This document shows positions 15,903 to 21,839 of a DNA stretch of 21,839 bases, piece after piece. The notes below the pieces were generated by a model. That model searched no databases and had not been told where the DNA came from. It saw only the letters and a list, made by a program, of their open reading frames with translations. Within the stretch, counting starts at the first letter, position 1. Every line of letters begins with the position of its first letter. The DNA is from CAVQRC01 sp963715045. GTDB lineage: Bacteria > Planctomycetota > Planctomycetia > Pirellulales > Lacipirellulaceae. A program made the position numbers and the translations under genes. The DNA lies in assembly GCA_963715045.1 (NCBI GenBank), contig CAVQRC010000041.1, forward strand, positions 1 through 21,839, written 5' to 3'.

Positions 15903-16992
15903 AGCGTTGGGCGACGCGCGGGGCCGACTGCTCGATGACCAGGTCGCCCTGCGAGATCACCTGCAGGGCCGAGCCCGTGACTCCCCGCACATTCGCCGAA
16001 CCGCGAAAACTCTGCACGACCTGGACGTTGCCGACCAATTGCGGAGTCCCGTTCTCATATTTGTAGACATCCAGCCACTGGCCTATCGACGCCTGCGAGA
16101 AGTTCTGGTCGAACTGGATGTGGGCCAGGTTGTGCTCGGCACTGACATGGGCGACCACGCCGCCGATCTGTGCGGTCCGCGTGGCCGCCGTCTTCCGCCG
16201 GGCCGTCAGGGTCAGCCCCGGAGAAAAGTTGGCTTTCACCCAGGGCTGCGGTACCTCGACCTTGGCCTGATCGCCGGGAAGTGCTTCGGGAGCCGTCGGA
16301 GTCGGGAGCTCGTCGCCTTCGACCGCTTCTCTTCGCTCTTGCTGCTGCTGCGGCTCGTCCTCGATGATCACCGGCGGAGCCGAACTGGGGCAGCAGGTTT
16401 CGAGTGCTTCAATCGCTGCTTCGCGGACGCGCTCGGAGGGTTCCAGGTAACAGCCGTGTTCGTCGAGCTCATAGGCGATCTCGGCGAGCCGAATGATGAG
16501 GTCCTTTTTGCAGCACGACACTTCGCCGCACCGTGAACAGCAACCACCTTCGGCCGCATCGCTGATCGCCTCGATGGTCGCGAGGCGAACGTCTTCGGTG
16601 CAGTCCTGCGAAGCGGCCAGCAATGCGGCCGTCACGCCGCCGTCGACGTCGTAACAGCCACATCCGACCGACGTGAGGTACTTGATCGCCTTGATTTTCT
16701 GCTTCTTGAGATCTTCGGCCTGCTTGATTTGAGCGGCCTTCTTGATTGCCGGGACGTCCGATTCGAGGTTCGCCGGATCGGCGATCGCCTTCAGGGGCGG
16801 CTTCTTTTCGAGTCCGGGCAAGTTGCCGCGGCGATTCACCATGGCGCCGTTGATCTTCCGCAGGCCTTGCGGGATTCCCAGAAAGGACCAGATCGTTGAC
16901 TGTTGGGCAGGTGCCTGGGCGACCGGAATCAGCACCACAGCAATCACAACTGCGGAAATCAGTTGGGCCAGAATTTTGCGTTCGGGCGTCAT
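15901..16992 (-). CDS. Exported Cys-rich HEAT-like repeat protein with C-terminal beta domain
   Basis: 363 residues. The ATG at 16992 is preceded by GAGGAAC (17007-17001), 8 bases away. Residues 6-30 form a signal peptide (ILAQLISAVVIAVVLIPVAQA, probable cleavage near APAQ). Residues 85-205 are HEAT/ARM-like helix pairs (VRLATIEAISDAAEGG, SERVREAAIEALETCC) carrying eleven cysteines between 111 and 201, with CGC at 111-113, CCSRC at 151-155, CC at 160-161 and CC at 200-201. This suggests metal binding or disulfides in the envelope. A Pro/Glu/Gln linker spans 207-250. Residues 275-355 form a small beta domain (IGGVVAHVSAEHNLAHIQF, then GSALQVISQGDLVI) resembling the FlgT C-terminal/SH3-like barrel pattern. 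Cys-rich HEAT proteins of this type recur in planctomycetes, to my knowledge without assigned function. It precedes the caspase-like/vWA gene on the same strand. Confidence 0.85.
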   Translation of the reverse strand: MTPERKILAQLISAVVIAVVLIPVAQAPAQQSTIWSFLGIPQGLRKINGAMVNRRGNLPGLEKKPPLKAIADPANLESDVPAIKKAAQIKQAEDLKKQKIKAIKYLTSVGCGCYDVDGGVTAALLAASQDCTEDVRLATIEAISDAAEGGCCSRCGEVSCCKKDLIIRLAEIAYELDEHGCYLEPSERVREAAIEALETCCPSSAPPVIIEDEPQQQQERREAVEGDELPTPTAPEALPGDQAKVEVPQPWVKANFSPGLTLTARRKTAATRTAQIGGVVAHVSAEHNLAHIQFDQNFSQASIGQWLDVYKYENGTPQLVGNVQVVQSFRGSANVRGVTGSALQVISQGDLVIEQSAPRVAQR

Positions 16993-17206
16993 TGGATCTC
17001 GTTCCTCGTAGGCGGCAAGTGCAGCGATCCGGGTGGGGGACGACCCTCCGGCGGCAACACGAGTGAGCGGATGGAGCCGACTGAGCAGCGGCTGCCGATC
17101 CGCTTCTGTTTTTCGATCGGCGTCTCCATGGCCGATCGTCCAGCATCGGACGTGAAACCGGAATTGTTCGGCCAGCCGGCAGAGAGAACCCAGGTTGCCT
17201 AAACTA
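16993..17206. other. Upstream region of the HEAT-like gene, no gene seen
   Basis: Together with the two repeat blocks that follow, it separates the HEAT-like gene from the stop of the next gene (17342), 349 bases in all. It contains the GAGGAAC ribosome-binding site at 17001-17007 and presumably the promoter of the HEAT-like gene. I found no convincing -10/-35 pair and no supported ORF; the open frames here lack signal, domain or repeat character. Confidence 0.5.
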
Positions 17207-17241
17207 GGGGTCAGGGGTCAGGGGTCAGGGGTCAGGGGTCG
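17207..17241. repeat. Five tandem GGGGTCA heptamers
   Basis: GGGGTCA occurs at 17207, 17214, 17221 and 17228, followed by GGGGTCG at 17235. It is the second heptamer array in this window and shares the GGxGTC core with AGGAGTC of the other spacer array. Confidence 0.95.
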
Positions 17242-17251
17242 GGGGAATGTT

Positions 17252-17346
17252 TAATGACTAATGACGAGGGAATGCCGAAATCCTAATGACGAAGCGAAGC
17301 TTGTCTTGGGGATTCGTTAGTCATTAGTGCTTAGTCATTAGTCATT
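17252..17346. repeat. TAATGAC-based inverted repeat at the gene end
   Basis: AATGACTAATGAC (17253-17265) is perfectly complementary to GTCATTAGTCATT (17334-17346), a 13-bp stem around 68 bases. The loop holds further TAATGAC (17284-17290) and GTTAGTCATTAG (17316-17327) copies that can pair with each other. The right arm contains the TGA stop of the upstream minus-strand gene (17344-17342), so that gene's mRNA would end in this structure. It may act as a terminator or mRNA 3' stabiliser, or be a small dispersed repeat. Confidence 0.8.
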
Positions 17347-18313
17347 CTTCTTCGACTTCCGTCACGGCGATGTCTCTGGCCGGTTTGAAGTCGTCGAGTT
17401 TCTCGATCTTGATCTCGATCTTGCCGGCGTACTTGAGATTGTTGTTGGGCTGACCCTCGGCGATGATCACGTACTCGCCGGCCCGGATGCCGTTGAACGC
17501 GTACGCTCCCTGCCGCGTCGTCTTCTGCGGCGGAATCGGCTGGTCTTCGATACGGACAGTGAAGTCATTGCGGACCGGTTTCTGGCCGTTGAACTTGACC
17601 ACGCCGCGAATCGTGCCGATGACCGGCGGCGGAGGAGGTACGAATGGCTCCTTGACTCGGATCGCGATGTCGGGCGTGGTCGTGATCAGGCCTGCCCGGT
17701 CGGTCACCTGCAGTCGCAGGAAGTAGTCGCCGGGCTTCTCCGGGGCGACGATCGGCAGCCGGAGTGAAATCTCGTCGCGGCCGGAGGGGGGGAATTTGCT
17801 GAGGAACGCCGCATCGTACTGATTGGGGGCCGCCGCGGCGTCGATCGGTTGCTGGGGACGGACCGCGAAGCCGGCCACCACCGCATCGAGTCCCGACATT
17901 TCGGTCACGAGGATCGGGGCCTGGAACGTGGTCTTCATGTCGACTTCTCGGGGAATGCCGCTCGTATCGACGACGGGGCGGGTGGCGTCGAAGCCGATGT
18001 CGATGGAGTCCCGAGCGACCCGTTCGTTGTCGCGAAACAATTCCAGCACGAGGGTGGAGACGCTGTTGTTCTGGCCGGGTGCGTCGAACAGCACGTCGTA
18101 GTCACCGACCACGGACCGGAGGACGAGATTGCCGTCTGCCCCGATGCTGGCCGCCGCCGCGGTCTGGCGATCGGCGAAGTAGGTCTGTCGCATCTGATCG
18201 CTGTCGGGACGGCCGCCGCGCGGCTGCAGTCGAAGGCACCACGCGATCGGGTGGCAGATCGCGGAGGCGGTCATAAGCCGGCGGTCGAAATGAATCGCTC
18301 TTGGCGTCGACAC
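17342..18313 (-). CDS. C-terminal part of the second caspase-like protein (Ig-like and carboxypeptidase-regulatory-like domains)
   Basis: From about 18238 down to 17342 the frame is unbroken. It begins LRLQPRGGRPDSDQMRQTYF and continues with beta-strand-rich sequence (DGNLVLRSVVGDYDVLFDAP; LRLPIVAPEKPGDYFLRLQV) typical of Ig-like or cadherin-like domains. After a Pro-rich hinge (EPFVPPPPP) comes a domain of about 85 residues (IGTIRGVVKFNGQKPV; GAYAFNGIRAGEYVIIAEGQ) with the G-x-V-x-x-x-G-x-P-V and G-x-Y-x-F-x-x-I-x-x-G-x-Y pattern of carboxypeptidase regulatory-like/SdrB-type beta-sandwiches. It ends VEEE-TGA. The part of the open frame above 18238 (SAICHPIAW) is a shadow. The stop lies inside the TAATGAC inverted repeat. 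Confidence 0.65.
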   Translation of the reverse strand: MSTPRAIHFDRRLMTASAICHPIAWCLRLQPRGGRPDSDQMRQTYFADRQTAAAASIGADGNLVLRSVVGDYDVLFDAPGQNNSVSTLVLELFRDNERVARDSIDIGFDATRPVVDTSGIPREVDMKTTFQAPILVTEMSGLDAVVAGFAVRPQQPIDAAAAPNQYDAAFLSKFPPSGRDEISLRLPIVAPEKPGDYFLRLQVTDRAGLITTTPDIAIRVKEPFVPPPPPVIGTIRGVVKFNGQKPVRNDFTVRIEDQPIPPQKTTRQGAYAFNGIRAGEYVIIAEGQPNNNLKYAGKIEIKIEKLDDFKPARDIAVTEVEEE

Positions 18314-18489
18314 GGAACTGGACCTTCAGTTCGAGGGCCTTGTTGAGGACATTCAGGGGGGCTTCGGCCCGTCGACCGCCTTTGCTGCGAGGTACCTGGC
18401 GAACCTCGGGACCTTCTTCGGGAACGGTGAGCTGAAAATCGCGGGCGAACTGGTAGATTCTTTCCGGCTCGACTGGCCAGGGCGAGCGT

Positions 18490-19030
18490 ATCGATGCGGA
18501 CGTAGTTGCGATCGCTGCGGATCTGTCGGGCGGTGCTGCGGGTTTCGAGGTCGAGTTCGCTGACGAATCCGCGGGGATATCCGTCGACATCGACGTGGAT
18601 CGAGGTTGCGCGTCGGGATCGGGCGGCGACTCCTTCGAGCGACAGGGTTGTGGAAGGCCGCAGCGGCGTGAGCTGGCCGGGAATGACGGTGAATTCGGGT
18701 CGGAGATCGTCGCCCAGCGGCCAGTTGAGCAGGACGGGCAGCTCGAGGGCGTCGGGCGGCAGGTCGAGCGTGCCGTCGCCATTGAGGTCTCGAGCGGCGA
18801 ACTGAAGTTCGATCCGACCGCGGTTGTGATCGTAGCCGCCGCGGGTGGCGAGAAACTCGTTGGGGGTCAACGGCCTGATTTCGATCCACCGGGTCCAGGC
18901 GGTAGCCGGTGTCGTGGCAACTTCTTCGAGGACGCACATGATCCCTTGGGAAACGTCCACGGCCTGGGTTGGGGGAGGGGAGGGCGGGGGTGGAGAGCCG
19001 TTCTCGGCCGGGGTCTCGGTGGACGCCGTC
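18490..19030 (-). CDS. Segment with EF-hand-like loop in the second caspase-like protein
   Basis: The coding frame here reads PPPPSPPPTQAVDVSQGIMC, WIEIRPLTPNEFLATRGGYD, then LQFAARDLNGDGTLDLPPDA (near 18750-18800) and ATSIHVDVDGYPRGFVSEL. DLNGDGTLDLPPD has the D-x-N-x-D-G-x-x-D spacing of a calcium-binding loop. A Pro-rich spacer precedes it. Frame changes occur at about 19030 and 18490; downstream, RIYQFARDFQLTVPEEG continues in a third frame. Confidence 0.55.
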
Positions 19031-19819
19031 GGATCGCGCAAACACCAGCCGCACTGGTTCACTGCTGCCGGGAAGGTCGACCGGAGCCGACACCGCGAGC
19101 AAACGCTTGTTGGCGTCGCTGCCGGCGGCCCACGACGCGAGCGGCGCGAACGGTCGCGGCTCGCGACCGCCACCCAGCAACGCCCCCGGATACCACACCG
19201 CATTGGCCGGGCGGGGGACCGCATAGAACTTCGCCACGACCTGCTTGGGACGATTCGACAGATTCTGTACGGCGAACTCGTAGCGGTGTTCGCGGTTCGG
19301 ATACGGCTGCAGCAACAGGCCGCGACCGTCGTATTGCCGTTGTGGAAGTCGTGGCGAGGCGAGAGTCGCGAACAACGCCACCTCGTTCGGACTGGGTAAC
19401 GTGAGTTCGACCGACGTCGAGGTGCGGGCCTCTCCCGCGGCAACGCCGACGCGGAGCGTCGTCGACTGCGTGGGGGCCCCCGGATCGATGTAGCGGGTTG
19501 CCGTTGCGTCGAGCACGACCTGTGCCGTGCCGGATGCGGAAATCGCTACCGGGCGAACCTCACCCGACCCGAGTGCCTGATCTCCCGTTTGCAGGCGGAC
19601 CAATCGTTCGTCGAATTCGACGCGGATGTTCGCCTCGGGGGACGCGAGATGAATCGCTTCGACGAGAAATGTGATCGTCGCCGCGGTGTCGACTTCGAGA
19701 GCGACGGGCCCCTCCGACGCGGGCCGAACACGCAGATCTGTCGGCGGCAGCCACCTTAACTGCGGGGGGGCCCGGACCGTGACCGCGGTCGCGTCGCGGG
19801 GGTGGATCAACGGCAACAT
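19030..19819 (-). CDS. Beta-rich segment of the second caspase-like protein
   Basis: An uninterrupted stretch of real coding character: RAPPQLRWLPPTDLRVRPAS, TAATITFLVEAIHLASPEAN, IRVEFDERLVRLQTGDQALG, YEFAVQNLSNRPKQVVAKFY. Alternating hydrophobic and polar residues suggest Ig-like or beta-sandwich domains. After about 19030 the open frame becomes a shadow and the coding signal moves to the next frame. Confidence 0.55.
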
Positions 19820-19981
19820 GCGTTCGCCGGCCAGGCGGCCCGGCTCCGTTTCCGGAGCGCGCCGTGTCGAGTGCTGCCACCATCTCCGGTGCCGCGGCGT
19901 AGAAGTCGCGGATTTCCGCGGCCGCCAGCCGCCAGGCGTCGACGTTGCTCCGACGTTCGTGAAGTTGCGATGCGATCGACG

Positions 19982-20960
19982 ATCTGTTGCAGCGGTTCTG
20001 CTGCTGCCGGATCGAACACCGCCATCAACTTCCGCTCCAGTTCGAGGTGCCGCATCACCGCTGGCAGGTAATTCGCGGATACATCAACCTCGACAGGTGC
20101 CAAGGTCGGATCTCGCCCGCGGCAAAGCTGCCTGGATCGCCAGGCGTTGTTCGGCAGTCGGCAGCGGCGTCTGCAGGAAGGCTTCCAGGTGCCGCGCGAA
20201 CACGCCGCGATCGACGTTCTCGATCGCCGACTCGAGCCGTTCGGCGAGCAAGCCGTCGATGCGTTGGGAGGTCCTGAAAATGCTGTCGGTCAACGCGACC
20301 GCGGGGTTCAAGTCGGCCCAGCTCCGCAGCGGCGTTCCTTCGAGACCCGCGAGCAGTCGCTCGTAATCGGCCAGTTGAGTGATCAATCGGCCGATCTCGT
20401 CCGAGATCCGCTCCACGCGACGTCGTTGGGAGTCGTCGCATTCAAGGCCACGGCGTGCCAATCGACGAGCAATCGGGCGCGATACAACTGCCGGTAGCGG
20501 ACCAGTACCGTGTCACGCACTTTCGGCGGCAGCGTCTCGAGCTGATCGCTGATCGGGAGACTCTGGGTATCTCGTCGGGCGAAGAGCAGCCGGCGAAGAA
20601 CGGCCTCATCGGATCGCGGATCGTCGCTGGACGACGCATTGAAAAGTTGTTCGAGGCCCGCGACGTACGCCGCGAGAAGCTTGGTCGTGTTCGGCGTGTC
20701 GATGCGCCTGCGCCGCCTTCGCTGAACAGACTCAGATCCTGAATCATGCCGTTCAGCTCTGCGCGAGAGTGGGCGCGTAGTCAACCGGGTAGAGGTCCGT
20801 CGCGTCAGACCCCTGGCTGAGCTGTGGGTCGAGGGCATCGCGTAGTTGCCAGATGCGGATTGCGGGGGCAGTCGCGGTCGCTGCGATCGCTGGCCGACCG
20901 CCACCACGCTCCGCCGGAGCGGACTCGGACGCCGAATTGCCGGTCGGACCCGTCACGGTC
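19982..20960 (-). CDS. Helical middle segment of the second caspase-like protein
   Basis: The pieces read in order are IRIWQLRDALDPQLSQGSDA, TTKLLAAYVAGLEQLFNASS, LRRLLFARRDTQSLPISDQL, RISDEIGRLITQLADYERLL, DRGVFARHLEAFLQTPLPTA and LPAVMRHLELERKLMAVFDP. Helical, charged and Leu/Ala-rich, it corresponds in position to the helical region of the neighbouring caspase-like/vWA protein. Frame changes occur near 20755, 20695, 20425 and 20105. No catalytic motif is visible. Confidence 0.5.
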
Positions 20961-21002
20961 GCGGGGCGAGGCCTTGAGCGGCGTCGGTGGTGGTTGCCCC
21001 GG

Positions 21003-21839
21003 TCACGTTCGCCGGGGTCCCTGACGAGCGGCCGGAGCCTCGGGTCGGCTTGTTCGCTGCCCCCGTCGCCACCTTCGCCGCTGGAGGATTGAGTCGAGGT
21101 GACTGCGAGGGCCACGTTCGCTGCGCGTCTTTTCCCTCGGGGTCGCCGAGTTCGAGCCGCTGCCAGGAGTGCTGGAGTCGGCCGTGGGACCGGCACTGGC
21201 GGCTGATTGTTCCGGGCCCGCGGGTTCGGCCGCGGCCGCCTCGTCGAGGGACAGCGCCGCCTGTGGCTCGCCGCCGGAGGAGGAGCCGCCGCACTGAGTA
21301 CGCGGCTCGGATCCGCCGCGGTGTTCGTGCTGGGGAAGAGTTGTGGCGATTGCGTACCGCCACTCGCGGTCTCGGCACGCGGCCTGAACGTGGTCGAGGA
21401 GGTCATCCAGATAGATTTCTCGATCCTTCAGGTCGCGATCCTGGCCGGAAAGCACCTCGCTGAACCAGCCGCGAACGGCGACCGCTCGGTGCCCAGCCCG
21501 TTCATCGACGTCTGCTGCGGCGCATGGTCAATCAGCACCCACAGGCGGGGATTCCTCGTGGATGCGACGTCTCGGGCGACAAGCTCGGAAACTTCGTTGA
21601 CGAGCGTGCCCAGGCGGGGAGCGGTGCCTAGGCGGCCCGTGTCGAGAACGAGGAGCTTCACGGCGGCATCGACCCGGCTCAGCGATTCGAGGGCCGATCG
21701 GATTTCGTAGCGTGCGGCGACCGGCTCGCGCAACGTTGTAGTCGCGGCAGAGAACGTAGGCCTCGCGTGTCGCGTTCGGCTCCTCGGCGGCGGGAGCGTC
21801 TGCCGCGACCTGGGCTGCGGCAGCGGCCCCGCCGGTGGC
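21003..21839 (-). CDS. Caspase-like segment of the second large protein plus low-complexity linker
   Basis: Joined across frame changes at about 21733 and 21465, the segment reads EAYVLCRDYNVA-REPVAARY, then AAVKLLVLDTGRLGTAPRLG, VLIDHAPQQTSMNGLG, SPFAAG-WFSEVLSGQ, EIYLDDLLDHVQAAC and EWRYAIATTLPQ. This parallels the first caspase-like protein strand by strand: LLLDAGRIGAAPEFG, then TVVINSTDG, SVFGFFAAEAL, ITLQELFEFLSAHV. As there, Gly replaces the catalytic Cys after L-D-x. The His strand lies just outside the window. From about 21340 down to 21000 the sequence is Ala/Pro/Ser/Gly-rich, a flexible linker. Confidence 0.6.

Larger units (their letters stand above)
17342..21839 (-). pseudogene. 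Second caspase-like (Cys-less) large protein gene, frame-disrupted, 5' end outside window
   Basis: The coding signal runs along the whole minus strand but changes frame about a dozen times: near 21733, 21465, 21140, 20960, 20755, 20695, 20425, 20105, 19965, 19840, 19030, 18490 and 18238. Following it gives one protein of roughly 1500 residues in view. In order it has a caspase-like region (LLVLDTGRLGTAP), an Ala/Pro/Thr/Ser-rich linker, a long helical region, a beta-rich region, an EF-hand-like loop (DLNGDGTLD), and a carboxypeptidase-regulatory-like beta domain ending in VTEVEEE. The restored frame shows no nonsense codons that I can find, only indels, which fits sequencing or assembly error better than decay. 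It is a paralogue of the caspase-like/vWA protein in its first domain; no vWA MIDAS motif is seen. Confidence 0.65.

Noticed and set aside
10800..21839. vWA-MoxR-type ternary conflict system
   Set aside because: A vWA domain and caspase-like folds are present, but no MoxR/AAA ATPase or other NTPase (Walker A) is visible, so the defining parts are missing from this window.
17342..21839. Several separate small genes on the minus strand
   Set aside because: Each open frame carries plausible protein over only part of its length, and the coding signal passes directly from one frame to the next with continuous domain order, so one disrupted gene is the better reading.

Overview
The window looks like part of a planctomycete chromosome (Pirellulales/Planctomycetales-like). 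The GC content is high. One exported protein opens with a LEERRLLA variant of the planctomycete LEPR-XLL leader and carries type I dockerin-like calcium loops. A membrane-anchored Ser/Thr kinase has a giant helical tail. A Cys-rich HEAT-like exported protein is of a type I associate with planctomycetes, and the spacers carry heptamer repeats. I recognise no rRNA, tRNA, CRISPR array or transposase.

Layout. 1-2164 (minus): the 5' part of a giant surface adhesin made of near-identical 79-residue beta-helix-type repeats (237 bp each), running off the left edge. A pair of dockerin-like loops sits inside its first repeat unit. 2165-2399: divergent spacer. 2400-7359 (plus): a transmembrane non-RD Ser/Thr kinase whose roughly 1250-residue TPR-like tail is in another frame, separated by a G8 tract. 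7599-10010 (plus): a TonB-dependent outer-membrane receptor. 10066-10796: six copies of a 121-bp hairpin-bearing repeat between two converging genes. 10800-15643 (minus): a membrane-anchored protein with a caspase-like fold lacking the catalytic Cys, a long helical region, a vWA domain with an intact MIDAS motif, and a beta-rich C-terminus. 15901-16992 (minus): the exported Cys-rich HEAT-like protein. 17342-21839 (minus): a second caspase-like protein, sharing the LDxGRxGxAP signature of the first, broken by about a dozen frame changes and running off the right edge.

Frame breaks. The first three large loci each need one small indel to become a full-length protein: an extra C at 1481-1483, an extra G in G8 at 3612-3619, and an extra CG pair at 11298-11308. 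Past 18.2 kb frame changes occur every few hundred bases, yet the restored frames I read contain no nonsense codons. That favours uncorrected indels, perhaps near a low-coverage contig end, over ordinary pseudogene decay, but phase variation at G8 cannot be excluded.

Working together (inference). The window combines a surface adhesin, a TonB receptor, a transmembrane kinase with a large extracytoplasmic sensor or scaffold, and two membrane-associated Cys-less caspase-like proteins, one with a vWA domain. This may be an undescribed envelope-signalling or scaffolding locus in which the caspase-like domains bind peptides or proteins rather than cleave them. The sequence supports the domain calls; the functional link rests only on proximity.
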